This document shows, piece by piece, positions 1 to 8,794 of a stretch of DNA of 64,000 nucleotides. A program made the position numbers and the translations under genes. Below the pieces are notes generated by a model. That model had not been told where the DNA came from. It saw only the letters and a program-made list of their open reading frames with translations, and made no database searches. Numbering within the stretch: the stretch's first letter is position 1; each line of letters begins with the position of its first letter. This DNA is from DATMAM01 sp035559995 (GTDB lineage Bacteria; Desulfobacterota; Binatia; UBA9968), in contig DATMAM010000040.1 in the NCBI GenBank assembly GCA_035559995.1, forward strand, positions 62,001 to 126,000, in the 5' to 3' direction.

Positions 1-209
1 AAGATCTCGCAACGAAGCATCCGGGCGAAACCATCGTCGTTGTCACGCACGGCGGCGTTTTGAACGTCGTCTTCCGCCACACGCTCTCGATTCCGCTCGA
101 CGCGCCGCGCCGCTTCGAGTTTGTGAACGGCAGTCTCAACGTCTTTGCCTTCGCGCAAGGATGCTGGACGCTGCGCACGTGGGGCGATACCGCCCACCTA
201 ATCCCCTGA
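1..209 (+). CDS. Histidine phosphatase family protein, C-terminal part
   Basis: Only the last 68 codons are in the window; the frame enters at base 3 and stops at 207-209. The segment VVVTHGGVLN carries the second conserved histidine of the phosphoglycerate-mutase/histidine-phosphatase fold, followed by a C-terminal strand-rich tail (FEFVNGSLNVF) typical of small single-domain members. Such enzymes remove phosphate from sugar phosphates, cobalamin precursors or other small molecules through a phosphohistidine. The N-terminal RHG motif is outside the window, so the substrate cannot be judged. The next gene lies about 90 bases downstream on the same strand. Confidence 0.75.
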   Translation, partial: DLATKHPGETIVVVTHGGVLNVVFRHTLSIPLDAPRRFEFVNGSLNVFAFAQGCWTLRTWGDTAHLIP

Positions 210-299
210 TCGCGCGAAGAACGGAAGCCGCGCGTCACTCTCTTGACGAAGCTCCCCCGCTGCGGGACAATCCATCAACTTACCGCCACGGAGGTCCCC

Positions 300-1100
300 A
301 TGTTCGCAAAACTCAAACACGCCGCGATCGTGAGTGAAAATTACGCGCTTCTCGGAAAATTCTACGAGAGCGTCTTCCAGATGCGCGTCGCCGGACGCGC
401 GCGCCCGGAAAGCGCGGTCGCCGTCGGCGACGGCTACGTCGGGTTGAACATCAACCCGCGGCGCGCCGGCAGGCAGGCTGGGCTCGATCACTTCGGCTTC
501 GAGGTCGAGGATGTGGAACAGGTTTTCGCGCGTTTCAAGCAGAAATACCCTTCCACCCGCGTGCTTAAAAGGCCGGGCAACAGGCCCTTTGCCGGCATCA
601 GCACGCACGATCCCGCGGGAAACGTGTTCGATCTCTCCCAAAAAGGGATGGAGAATCGGACCGATGTCTACGAGGAGGGCGAGTGGCAGCAAGCGCGCGC
701 CATCAGCCATCTGGCGTTGCGCGCCGTTGAGCCCGAGCGGCTCGCTGAGTTCTACGCGGACGTCTTCGAGCTTCGGCCAACGGAGAAGCCGGCCGGCGAT
801 CCGAATTTCTATCTTTCCGACGGGCGCGTGACCTTGATGATCATGCCCTGGCAAATCACCGACTATGACGGGTCGGGCATCGAGCGCCCCGCCCTGGACC
901 ATCTGGGCTTCCGCGTTGAGAATCTGGACCGGTTCAGGCGCGAGCTGGACGACATCGCGGCGAAAAATCACCACCTCTCGCCCAGCCCCGTGGGAAGCGG
1001 GCCGGAGGGAAAAAAGCGGCTCGAGCTTTTCAAGAAATGCCCGCTCGGAAAATTCCACATGGCGGACCCCGACGGCGTCTTGATCGACGTCGGCGACTGA
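300..1100 (+). CDS. Two-domain VOC (glyoxalase/extradiol dioxygenase fold) protein
   Basis: A protein of 266 residues made of two vicinal-oxygen-chelate modules, the first about residues 1-115 and the second about 130-266. Each module begins with a beta-strand histidine (LKHAAIV; ISHLALR), has a second histidine in a LDHxGF motif, and ends with an acidic strand (GNVFDLS; GVLIDVGD), so each could bind a divalent metal. The ATG at 300 is chosen over an upstream in-frame ATG at 243 because GGAGG lies just before it and the fold starts there. Family members include glyoxalases, extradiol dioxygenases and antibiotic-binding proteins. The neighbouring UbiD and molybdenum hydroxylase genes would fit aromatic-compound metabolism, but that is inference. 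Confidence 0.8.
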   Translation: MFAKLKHAAIVSENYALLGKFYESVFQMRVAGRARPESAVAVGDGYVGLNINPRRAGRQAGLDHFGFEVEDVEQVFARFKQKYPSTRVLKRPGNRPFAGISTHDPAGNVFDLSQKGMENRTDVYEEGEWQQARAISHLALRAVEPERLAEFYADVFELRPTEKPAGDPNFYLSDGRVTLMIMPWQITDYDGSGIERPALDHLGFRVENLDRFRRELDDIAAKNHHLSPSPVGSGPEGKKRLELFKKCPLGKFHMADPDGVLIDVGD

Positions 1101-1190
1101 GGAAGTTTCTTCGCGCGCCCGCGGCGCCGACACGCCGCGGCGGCCGCCGCTTTCTCATAGCCGGGATGCGCAAGGCCGTCGAAGCATCTC

Positions 1191-2549
1191 ATGGAAAAGG
1201 ATCTCCGCGCCTTCATCGAACAGCTTCAGTCTCAAGGGCCCGAAGAATGGGTGCGGGTTACCAGGCCCGTCAGCCCCAAATATGAGGCAACGGCGCTCCT
1301 GTTCAAGCTGGAAGCCGAGTCCCGCTATCCGGCCGTTTTCTTCGAAAATCTCGCCGGCTTCGACATGCCCGCGATTACCAACCTCCACGCGACGCGAAAG
1401 CGACTTGCGCTCGCGCTCGGCGTCTCCGAGGCCGAGCTGGTCGACGAGTACAAGAGGCGCGAAAGCGCGCGCATCGCGCCGGCGGCCGTCGGTCACGGTC
1501 CGGTCAAGGAGGTGATCCGCCTCGGCCGGGAGGTCGATCTCAACCGATTTCCGCTCTTTACGCACTTCGACATCAACACCGCGCCCTACATCACGGCGGG
1601 AATTGTCGTGGCGCGCGATCCGATCTCCAAAGTTCGCAATCTGAGCTTTAACCGCGGCATGCTCACCGCCAAGAACCGGCTCCACATGCACCTCGCTCCG
1701 GGCATGCATCTGGCGCGTTGACAGCGCAACGCCGAGGACCGAGACGAGCCGCTGGAGATCGCGATTATCCTGGGAGTCCATCCCGCCTTCGCGCTCGGGG
1801 CTTTGGCGCTCGCGCCCTTCGAGGTCGATGAGTACGATATCATCGGCGGCATGCTCGGGGAGCCCGTTCCCCTGGTGAAGTGCGAAACCGTCGATCTCGA
1901 AGTGCCGGCCAACGCGGAAATCGTCCTCGAAGGCAAGATCCTGCCGCACGTGCGTGAAGACGAGGGCCCGTTCGGCGAGTACTCCGGCCATTCGGTCGGC
2001 GTGGACAAACACCACGTCGTCGAGCTTACCGCGGTCACGCACCGGGAGCGTCCGATTTATCAAGATATTTTCACCGGCCACACCGAGCACCGCCTCATGG
2101 GGGCCATCCCGAGAGAGTCCGCGATCTTCAAGGCGGTCAAAGCGCTCGTGCCGGGAGCGCGCGCGGTGCACATGCCGCCTTCGGGGTGTTGCCGGTTCCA
2201 CTGTTACATCTCGATCGACAAGCGCAGCGAGGGCGAAGTGCGGAGCGCCATTCTCGCCGCTCTCGCCGCCGATCTTTACCTGAAGCTGATCGTGGTCGTC
2301 GACAGCGATATCGACGTTTACAACGAGCGCGAAGTGCTCTGGGCGATGGCGAACCGCTTTCAGGCCGACAGAGACATCCTCGTCATCCCCAATTGCCAGG
2401 GATCCGAGATCGACCCTTCGGCCAAGAAGGGAGGCATCACGACAAAGATGGCTATCGACGCCACGCAAAAAGGCAAAGATCTGCCGCGGCGGCTGCGCGT
2501 GCCGGATGAAGTCGCCGAGCGGATCAAGCTCGAAGACTACATCGAATAG
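1191..2549 (+). pseudogene. UbiD family decarboxylase interrupted by an in-frame TGA
   Basis: The reading frame is open over 452 codons apart from a TGA at 1719-1721; both halves stay in the same frame, so there is no frameshift. The N-terminal half ends with HMHLAPGMHLAR and the second half resumes with QRNAEDRDEPLEIAI, which aligns without a gap to UbiD proteins such as BsdC. The second half has the EDEGPFGEYSG motif carrying the catalytic glutamates of prenylated-FMN decarboxylases. UbiD enzymes reversibly decarboxylate aromatic or unsaturated acids with prFMN. Homologues have an ordinary residue, not a redox cysteine, at the stop position and no convincing SECIS hairpin follows, so a nonsense mutation or sequence error is more likely than recoding. 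No UbiX partner is visible nearby. Confidence 0.85.
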
Positions 2550-2620
2550 CTGCGCCTTATTCGCAAAGAGCAGAGCGCATGGCGCAAAGCACTGCCCCTC
2601 AAAAGGAGCGAAGAGAGTTT

Positions 2621-2724
2621 GTAGGATGGGTGGAGGCGCCTTGCGCCGATACCCATCGTCTCCGCCTCGTGGTGGGTTTCGCGTCCTGTCCTGAGCGAAG
2701 TCGAAGGAGCTCAACCCACCCTAC
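2621..2724. repeat. Palindromic intergenic repeat element
   Basis: GTAGGATGGGT at 2621-2631 is an inverted copy (one mismatch) of ACCCACCCTAC at 2714-2724. The interior contains GGTGGGTTTCGCG and CCTGAGCGAAGTCGAAGGA, sequences typical of dispersed intergenic palindromes in environmental genomes. A related but not identical element is present at 29703-29792. It lies between the UbiD gene and a solute-binding protein gene and could fold into a long hairpin in RNA. No transposase is associated. Confidence 0.6.
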
Positions 2725-2792
2725 GGACTATGGAATGCAACCGATTTGAACCCATTTTCATGAGAGTCTCGACAGGAAGGGAGTCGTATCTG

Positions 2793-3800
2793 ATGAAATT
2801 AACCGTATCGCTAGGGTTAGCGCTGGTCGCTGTTTTCGGCCTCTACGCGCTTCCGGCTCTCGCCGCTTCCGCGGACGTGCAGGCCAGGGCCGAGGCCGAA
2901 GGCAAGATGGTCTTTTACGCGGTGTTCAACGCCAACGACTCCAAGGCGTTGATCGACGCCTTCAGGAAAGACTATCCGAAGATCGACGCGGCCTTTTACC
3001 GCGCCACGGACGCGCAGATGATGCAGCGCATCCTCAACGAGGGCAGGGCCGGAAAGCCGCTGTGGGATGTCGCGATGGTGACGAGCTTTTACGGCTACGA
3101 TCTCAAGAAGAGAGGCTTTTTTGCGCCCTACGATTCTCCGGAAAGAAAGTTTTACCGCGAGGGATACAAGGACCCCGACGCCGCGTGGACGTCGGTCTAC
3201 ACGAACTACGGCGCCTTCGGCTATAACACGCGCGCGGTGCCAAAATCGATGCTGCCCAAAACGTACGACGATCTTCTCAAGCCCGAATGGCAGGGGCACC
3301 TCACCATCGCGGCGAGAGCTTACGAATGGTTCGCCACGATGATCAAGGCGATGGGCGAAGAGAGAGGCTTGAGCTACATGCGCGCGCTCGCCAGGCAGGT
3401 GCGAATTTCCGACGCCAGAACTTTGATCGCGCAGTTTGTCGCGGCGGGAGAATTCAAAGGGGCGCTGAGCGCCTATTCGTCGACCTTCGAGCAGTTAAAG
3501 CCAGCCGGCGCGCCGGTCGACTGGCTCTACCTCAACCCGGTTTTCGCCAACATTCATCCCATGGGACTCTCGGCCAAAGCGCCCAACCCCAATGCCGGCA
3601 AGCTCTTCATCGATTTCGTTCTGTCAAAAAAGGGACAGACCGTAATCAAGGACCTCAAGCGGATACCGGATCGCGTCGATGTCGTTCCCGACCCTCCGCG
3701 CCTGATCGAGGGAATCAAACCCGCGTTTGCGCCGCCCGAGGTCCTCGAGCAGTTCGAGCACTACGCCAAGCAGTTCAACGATATCTTCGGCGGGAAATGA
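2793..3800 (+). CDS. Periplasmic solute-binding protein, iron(III)/family 1 type
   Basis: A protein of 335 residues with a clear signal peptide (hydrophobic core LGLALVAVFGLYAL, cleavage after ALA). The mature part follows the AfuA/FbpA-type extracellular solute-binding fold: an early strand KMVFYAVFN, and a central YNTRAVPK region with PKTYDDLLKPEWQG, which is the hallmark of the iron/thiamine/putrescine-like binding proteins. The start at 2793 is preferred because GGAAGGGA precedes it by about ten bases and it gives the shortest proper signal peptide; in-frame ATGs at 2730 and 2760 are alternatives. No permease or ATPase gene adjoins it, so it is an orphan receptor. The ligand could be iron, a polyamine or an organic acid. 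Confidence 0.8.
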   Translation: MKLTVSLGLALVAVFGLYALPALAASADVQARAEAEGKMVFYAVFNANDSKALIDAFRKDYPKIDAAFYRATDAQMMQRILNEGRAGKPLWDVAMVTSFYGYDLKKRGFFAPYDSPERKFYREGYKDPDAAWTSVYTNYGAFGYNTRAVPKSMLPKTYDDLLKPEWQGHLTIAARAYEWFATMIKAMGEERGLSYMRALARQVRISDARTLIAQFVAAGEFKGALSAYSSTFEQLKPAGAPVDWLYLNPVFANIHPMGLSAKAPNPNAGKLFIDFVLSKKGQTVIKDLKRIPDRVDVVPDPPRLIEGIKPAFAPPEVLEQFEHYAKQFNDIFGGK

Positions 3801-3865
3801 TCGCTGAGCTCGATCGGGGCGAAAACCCGTTGAAAAAAGTAGAACAAACTATCGGCACGCGGTCG

Positions 3866-4272
3866 GGCCATAAAACAGGCGGGCTCCCTCCCGGGAAGGA
3901 GCCCGCCTGCAGCGCTTGCGCGCTTTAGATCTCGTCTTCCAACTTGCGATCCCGCCCGCGACAAGCCGGACCCTGCTTTTCGGCGCCACCGACTTTTGTT
4001 GGTCCGCCGGCCTTGTCTTCAGCCTTCCTTTTAGCTCCCGAGGAGCGCGAGGTGCCTTCAGGCACGAACGTTGAGGCTCGATCTCAGGTCAGGCGAAGCC
4101 AAGCAAAGTCCCGCCTTCGAACCGGGTCCGCCCGCCGGAGGCGGGCCGTATTGGCCAGGCGGAGTTACGTCTTCCATAGAAAGAACGCCTCCCTGTTTTG
4201 CTTAGCCGGGGTTTACGACGGGCGCGCTCCGTCGCCGCCCCGTTCCCGACATCAGATCCAAGCGCCGGATCC
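3866..4272 (-). ncRNA. Candidate minus-strand structured transcript of about 400 nt
   Basis: This 608-base gap (3801-4408) has no convincing protein gene on either strand. Read on the minus strand it has a promoter-like TTGACA at 4307-4302 with 17 bases to TAGGCA, several GC-rich hairpins (for example CCCGCC/GGCGGG near 4127-4143), and ends in a perfect 12-bp hairpin followed by a short T-rich stretch. The pieces together suggest an RNA, but I cannot match it to 6S, tmRNA, RNase P or SRP RNA by eye. A decayed gene is the main alternative. Confidence 0.25.
3876..3909 (-). terminator. Perfect 12-bp hairpin, probable terminator
   Basis: CAGGCGGGCTCC (3876-3887) pairs without mismatch with GGAGCCCGCCTG (3898-3909) around a 10-base loop. 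On the minus strand the stem is followed by TGTTTTAT, on the plus strand by GC-rich sequence, so it should terminate minus-strand transcription best. It may also slow transcription coming from the solute-binding protein gene on the plus strand. Confidence 0.55.
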
Positions 4273-4278
4273 TTTTTA

Positions 4279-4307
4279 TGCCTATGCCCAACGCGCGGCC
4301 TTGTCAA
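4279..4307 (-). promoter_or_regulatory. Possible sigma-70 promoter for minus-strand transcript
   Basis: On the minus strand TTGACA (4307-4302), a 17-base spacer and TAGGCA (4284-4279). The -35 box is perfect and the -10 box is poor. It points away from pcm into a region without genes. Confidence 0.3.
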
Positions 4308-4408
4308 GATTGGAGCGGCGCGCGAATCCCGCAACGCCGATAAAACAAAGTTGAATCGATCCCTGGTATGGACTAGCATCTGTTTATACGGCATTCACGA
4401 GGCGTTCC

Positions 4409-5053
4409 GTGTCCGAGTACGGCTATGAACGCGACCGGATGATCCGGGAACAGCTCGTCCAGCGCGGCATTCATGACCACCGCGTGCTCGGCGCGATGCG
4501 CAAGGTGCCGCGGCACCTCTTTGTCGAGCCCAGCATGCAAAACCAGGCCTACGATGACTGCCCGCTTCCCATCGGCCAGAACCAAACGATATCGCAGCCC
4601 TACATGGTCGCGCTGATGGCCCAGTCGTTAGAGCTGAAGGGTTCGGAGAAGGTGCTGGAGATCGGGACGGGCTCCGGCTACGAGGCGGCCGTGCTCGCCG
4701 AGCTGTGCGCGCAGGTGGTCTCCGTCGAGCGCCTGGAGGAACTTGCCGCGCGCGCCCGCGAGCGCTTGGAGCGTCTCGGTTATAAAAACATTGTGATCAC
4801 GGTCGGCGATGGCACGCTGGGCTGTGAGACGCACGCGCCCTACGACGACATCGTCGTGTCCGCGGCGTCGCCCTGCATTCCGCGCCCGCTGCTGAGCCAG
4901 CTCAAGCCCGACGGGCGCCTCGTGCTGCCGATGGGCGAGGAGGAGCTGCAAACGCTGGTACGGATTCGCAAGAAGGGCGAGAGCCTGGAAGAAGACTATC
5001 TCGGGGAGTGTCGCTTCGTGAAGCTCATCGGCGCCTACGGCTGGCAGTCCTGA
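4409..5053 (+). CDS. pcm: Protein-L-isoaspartate O-methyltransferase
   Basis: A 214-residue class I methyltransferase that uses S-adenosylmethionine to repair isoaspartyl residues in damaged proteins. The sequence shows the family segments GQNQTISQPYMVALM (substrate loop) and VLEIGTGSGYEAAVLAEL (SAM-binding motif I), followed by VSVERLEELA (motif II) and APYDDIVVSAASP. The start is a GTG at 4409 with GAGG about seven bases before it. Length is normal for bacterial Pcm. It is followed after 139 bases by the CCA-adding enzyme, with a weak terminator between. Confidence 0.95.
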   Translation: MSEYGYERDRMIREQLVQRGIHDHRVLGAMRKVPRHLFVEPSMQNQAYDDCPLPIGQNQTISQPYMVALMAQSLELKGSEKVLEIGTGSGYEAAVLAELCAQVVSVERLEELAARARERLERLGYKNIVITVGDGTLGCETHAPYDDIVVSAASPCIPRPLLSQLKPDGRLVLPMGEEELQTLVRIRKKGESLEEDYLGECRFVKLIGAYGWQS

Positions 5054-5127
5054 GCGGCCGGGCGCGCCCAATCCTCGCTCCGGCCTCACGAGAAACGTGG
5101 ACCGAACCCGACCGGCATTTGCTTTCT

Positions 5128-5147
5128 CCGTCCGTTTGGGCGGTTTT
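5128..5147 (+). terminator. Weak rho-independent terminator after pcm
   Basis: CCGTCC (5128-5133) pairs with GGGCGG (5138-5143), one G-T pair, GTTT loop, followed by TTTT. The U-tract is short, so termination may be partial. Confidence 0.4.
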
Positions 5148-5192
5148 GCCGACAGCTGACCGGTCAATTTCCGGAAAAATTCCAGCTCCACA

Positions 5193-6512
5193 ATGACGAC
5201 CAGAGAAAAGGCGATCTCGATCGTCCAGCGCCTGCGCGAGCGCGGCCATGAAGCTTATCTGGCCGGGGGCTGCGTGCGCGACGATCTGTTGAACCGCCCG
5301 CCGCAGGACTACGATATCGCCACCTCCGCACTGCCCGACGAGATTCAGAAGCTCTTTCCGCGCACCGTACCCGTCGGCGCCCAGTTCGGCGTGATCATGG
5401 TGATCGTCGAAGGCGAAAGCTTCGCGGTCAGCACGTTTCGCTTCGACGGCCCTTATCTCGACGGCCGCCGCCCGAGCCACGTCCGCTTCACGAACATGCG
5501 CGAGGATATTCTTCGGCGCGATTTTACCATCAACGGCATGATGTACGATCCGGAAAAGGACGCCGTCATCGATCTTGTCGGCGGGCAGGAAGATCTCAGG
5601 CGCGGCATCGTGCGCGCGATCGGCGACCCGCGCCGGCGCTTCGAGGAGGACCGGCTGCGGATGGTGCGGGCGATCAGGCTCGCCGCCGCGCTGGGGTTCC
5701 GCATCGATGACGAGACCCTGCAGGCGATCCGCGAGCAGCACGCGCACATCCTTCAGGTCGCGTGGGAGCGAATCGGCGAGGAAATCACCCGGATTCTCAC
5801 CGAAGGCGGCGCGCGCCGCGGCTTCGAACTGCTCGACGCAACCGGCCTGTTGGGCGACATCCTTCCCGAGGTCGAAGCGATGAAGGGCGTGGAGCAGAGC
5901 CCCGATTACCACCCCGAGGGCGACGTCTTCACCCACACGATGGCGGCGCTCGGATATCTCGAGCGGCCGAGCGAGAGCTTGGCCTACGGCTGCCTGCTTC
6001 ACGACGTGGCCAAACCGGTGTGCATCGAGCGCCGCGACAACCGCATCACATTTTACGGCCACACGGACCGCGGCGCGGAGATGGCGGTCGATATTTTAAA
6101 GCGCCTGAAGCGAAGCCGCGCGACCTGGGAAAGGGTCGCCTACCTGGTGAAGAATCATCTCCGTCCCACGCAGGCGCCCCATATGCGGCTCAGCACGCTC
6201 AAGCGGTTTCTCGCCGCCAGGGAGATCGACGAGCTTCTGGAGCTTTGCCGCATCGATGCCCTGGCCGCGAACGGCGATCTTCGGTATTACGAATTCTGCC
6301 GCGCCAAGCTCGCCGAGCTGAAAGAAGAGGAGTTGCATCCGAAGCCGCTCCTCCTCGGGCGCGACCTGATCGCGATGGGATTCAAGCCGGGGCCGCGCTT
6401 CAGCGACATCCTCCAGGCGGTCGAGGAAGCGCAGCTTAGCGGCGAGATCCGCACGAAAGACGAAGCGCAGCAGTGGGTCGCCGAGCGCTACCTGCAACAG
6501 GAGGACCGATGA
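5193..6512 (+). CDS. cca: CCA tRNA nucleotidyltransferase / poly(A) polymerase family with HD domain
   Basis: A 439-residue class II nucleotidyltransferase that builds or repairs the CCA end of tRNA. The head has LAGGCVRD (residues 23-30) and the catalytic DYD (D39 and D41). RRDFTINGMMYD and the basic EEDRLRMVRAIRLAAALGF segment form the nucleotide- and tRNA-recognition parts. The second half carries an HD phosphohydrolase domain (HTMAALGYLE, CLLHDVAKP, H in YGHTDRGAE), as in CCA enzymes with 2',3'-phosphatase activity. The family also includes poly(A) polymerases, so the assignment between the two rests on the HD domain and length. The stop overlaps the next gene's start in an ATGA. Confidence 0.88.
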   Translation: MTTREKAISIVQRLRERGHEAYLAGGCVRDDLLNRPPQDYDIATSALPDEIQKLFPRTVPVGAQFGVIMVIVEGESFAVSTFRFDGPYLDGRRPSHVRFTNMREDILRRDFTINGMMYDPEKDAVIDLVGGQEDLRRGIVRAIGDPRRRFEEDRLRMVRAIRLAAALGFRIDDETLQAIREQHAHILQVAWERIGEEITRILTEGGARRGFELLDATGLLGDILPEVEAMKGVEQSPDYHPEGDVFTHTMAALGYLERPSESLAYGCLLHDVAKPVCIERRDNRITFYGHTDRGAEMAVDILKRLKRSRATWERVAYLVKNHLRPTQAPHMRLSTLKRFLAAREIDELLELCRIDALAANGDLRYYEFCRAKLAELKEEELHPKPLLLGRDLIAMGFKPGPRFSDILQAVEEAQLSGEIRTKDEAQQWVAERYLQQEDR

Positions 6513-8794
6513 GCCGCGTCTCCCGCCACGTTATCGGCACATCCCCTGCCCGGCTCGACGGCGTTGAGAAAGTCACCGGCAGAGCGATTTACGTCGGCGA
6601 CATTTCTCTCCCCGGAATGCTGCATGGCAAGGTTTTGCGGAGCCCGCTGCCGCACGCCAGATTGCTTCATGTCGACGCGCGCGACGCCGAGAAGCTGCCG
6701 GGCGTTGCCGCGGTCGTTACGCGCGATGACATCCGAGGCTTTGGACTGTTTGGCGCGGCTTACAAGGATCAGCCGATCGTCGCGATCGATAAGGTAAGGT
6801 ACGCCGGCGACCCGGTCGCGGCGGTCGCGGCGGTCGACGAAGCGACGGCCGCCGAGGCGCTGTCGTTGATTCGGGTCGAGTACGAAGATCTTCCGGCCGT
6901 CACGGACATCGACGCCGCGCTCGCTCCCGGCGCGCCCCTCGTTCACGAAACTACCGCCGCCGGCGGCGAGCTCCACGGGCAGCTCTATCAGGCCGCCGCC
7001 GAGTTCAGCGGTACCAATATTTGCTACCGCTTCGCCTACGAGAGAGGAAACGTCGACAAGGCGTTCAAAGAGGCGGCGCGCATCTTCGAGCATACCTTCA
7101 CCTTTCCCCGGGTTCAGCACTATTCTCTCGAGCCCCATGCCGTCGTCGCCAGCGCGCGCCGCGACGAAATTACCGTCTGGGCCTCGTCGCAGGACCCGTT
7201 CACGCTCCGCGAGCACTTGGCGGAAACTTTTCATATGCCGCTCAACCGGGTCCGTATCATCGTTCCTGCGGTGGGCGCCGGTTATGGCGGCAAGCTTTCC
7301 GTCAAGACCGAGCCGCTCGCGGTCGCTTTGTCGAAAAAAGCCGAGCGACCGGTAAAGCTCGTCAACTCCGCCGAGGAAAGCTTCAAAACCGTCACGCGCC
7401 ATCCCGCCCGGTTCCGCATCAAAACGGCCGTGACCGGCGACGGCCGCCTGCTCGCCCGTGAATGCGAGATCTACATGGACACCGGCGCCTATGCGGACGC
7501 GGGGCCGCGCGTCACGCAAAAAGCGGGCTACCGGGCGCCCGGACCTTACCGCATCCCGCATGTGCGCACGAACGCCTACACGGTTTACACGAATACGGTC
7601 CCCGCCGGAGCTTTTCGCGGCTTCGGCACGCCGCAGGTGACGTGGGCGTATGAGTCGCAGATGGACATCATCGCGCAGGAACTCGGCCTCGATCCCGTGA
7701 CGTTTCGCGCCAGGAACCTGCTTCGCCGGGGCGAGACTTACACCGCCGGCGATACGCCCGTCGATTGCGATCTCGAGGAAGGTCTCGAGCGCGCCGCCAA
7801 GGCGATCCATTGGCAGCGAAAGAGCGCCGGCAGTTCCGGCAAGGGAGTGAGCTGTTGCATGAAGGACGGCGGCGGGACCTACAAAGTTTCCTCCGCCGCC
7901 GTCAAGATGGCATCGGACGGGAGCGTTCTTTTGCTCACGGGAACCGTCGAGCTGGGCCAAGGAGCCCGTACGGCGCTCAGCCAGATCGTCGCGGAGGAGT
8001 TGGCGATCGACGTCGATCAGGTTCGCGTCGGCGAGCTGGAGACCGACGCCATCCCTTACGATCCGGCGACCAACGCAAGCAGCTCCACGGTGGTCATGGG
8101 CCTCTCGGTCCAGCGCGCCGCGCAAGACCTGAAACGGCGGCTGCTCAGCGCCGCAAGCCGCGCCCTCGAAACGCCCCCGGAGCGGTTGGTCCTGAAGGGC
8201 GGCCGCGTTTACGCCGAGAACGGCCGGAGCCTCCCGTACGAGGCGGTCATCGCGCAACAGTTTGGCGCCAGAGCCGGAGAAATCGTCGGCCAAGGTTCTT
8301 ACCAGGATCGGAAAAGCAAGCGGGCGGTTCTCGGATCGCCGACAACCTTTTGGGAAATCAGCTGGGGCGCCGCTCAGGTGGCAATCGACGTCGAAACGGG
8401 CGAAATCGCTGTCGAGAAATATGTCTCCATTGCCGACGTGGGCCGCGCGCTCCACCGCGCCCAATGCCTCGGCCAGGATGAAGGCGCCGCGGTGATGGCG
8501 CTCGGCCATTCGCTCTACGAGGAGATGATCTACCGTGACGGGCAGTTGCTGAACGGCAATCTGCTCGGCTATCGCCTGCCGAGGTTTAGCGACCTACCCG
8601 GCGAATTCCACTCGATCCTGGTAGAAAACGAGAACGGCCCGGGGCCGTACGGCTCCAAGGGCACGGGGGAAGGAGGGCTGTTGCCGGTCGCCCCTTCGAT
8701 CGCTAACGCCGTCGCGCGCGCCGCGGGCGTAAGGCTCTACGATCTTCCGCTTACGCCGGAGAAGGTCTGGCGGGCGCTCAAGAACCGGATGTAA
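6509..8794 (+). CDS. Xanthine dehydrogenase family molybdopterin-binding (large) subunit
   Basis: A 761-residue molybdenum-hydroxylase large subunit. The N-terminal a/b hammerhead (RAIYVGDISLPGMLHGKVLRSP) is followed by Moco-binding segments (FTFPRVQHYSLEPH, GAGYGGKLSVKTEP, GAFRGFGTPQ, TGTVELGQGARTAL). The catalytic glutamate lies in GSKGTGEGGLLP near the C terminus. Such enzymes hydroxylate aldehydes, purines or N-heterocycles and normally need FAD and [2Fe-2S] subunits; neither gene is adjacent. The start at 6509 uses CAGGAGG and overlaps the cca stop (ATGA), so the two are co-transcribed. The substrate is unknown. Partner subunits must be encoded elsewhere or be dispensable. Confidence 0.9.
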   Translation: MSRVSRHVIGTSPARLDGVEKVTGRAIYVGDISLPGMLHGKVLRSPLPHARLLHVDARDAEKLPGVAAVVTRDDIRGFGLFGAAYKDQPIVAIDKVRYAGDPVAAVAAVDEATAAEALSLIRVEYEDLPAVTDIDAALAPGAPLVHETTAAGGELHGQLYQAAAEFSGTNICYRFAYERGNVDKAFKEAARIFEHTFTFPRVQHYSLEPHAVVASARRDEITVWASSQDPFTLREHLAETFHMPLNRVRIIVPAVGAGYGGKLSVKTEPLAVALSKKAERPVKLVNSAEESFKTVTRHPARFRIKTAVTGDGRLLARECEIYMDTGAYADAGPRVTQKAGYRAPGPYRIPHVRTNAYTVYTNTVPAGAFRGFGTPQVTWAYESQMDIIAQELGLDPVTFRARNLLRRGETYTAGDTPVDCDLEEGLERAAKAIHWQRKSAGSSGKGVSCCMKDGGGTYKVSSAAVKMASDGSVLLLTGTVELGQGARTALSQIVAEELAIDVDQVRVGELETDAIPYDPATNASSSTVVMGLSVQRAAQDLKRRLLSAASRALETPPERLVLKGGRVYAENGRSLPYEAVIAQQFGARAGEIVGQGSYQDRKSKRAVLGSPTTFWEISWGAAQVAIDVETGEIAVEKYVSIADVGRALHRAQCLGQDEGAAVMALGHSLYEEMIYRDGQLLNGNLLGYRLPRFSDLPGEFHSILVENENGPGPYGSKGTGEGGLLPVAPSIANAVARAAGVRLYDLPLTPEKVWRALKNRM

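Noticed and set aside
1722..1755. CAGCG/CGCTG stem after the UbiD TGA as a possible SECIS
   Set aside because: The inner part does not pair well, the loop is large and the recoded residue is not a redox position in homologues.
1155..2714. Long minus-strand open frame of 519 codons opposite the UbiD gene
   Set aside because: It is the shadow of GC-rich codon use in UbiD; the plus strand shows clear family motifs and the minus translation matches nothing.
4089..4150. tRNA-like GGTTCGAA on the minus strand
   Set aside because: No acceptor, D or anticodon stems can be drawn around it.
3944..4354. Plus-strand open frame of 136 codons in the gap before pcm
   Set aside because: No ribosome-binding site, Arg/Ser-rich low-complexity product and it spans GC hairpins.
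6488..8509. Minus-strand open frame of 673 codons opposite the molybdenum hydroxylase
   Set aside because: The plus-strand protein has complete catalytic motifs; the antisense frame is low-complexity Arg/Asp-rich sequence typical of antisense GC bias.
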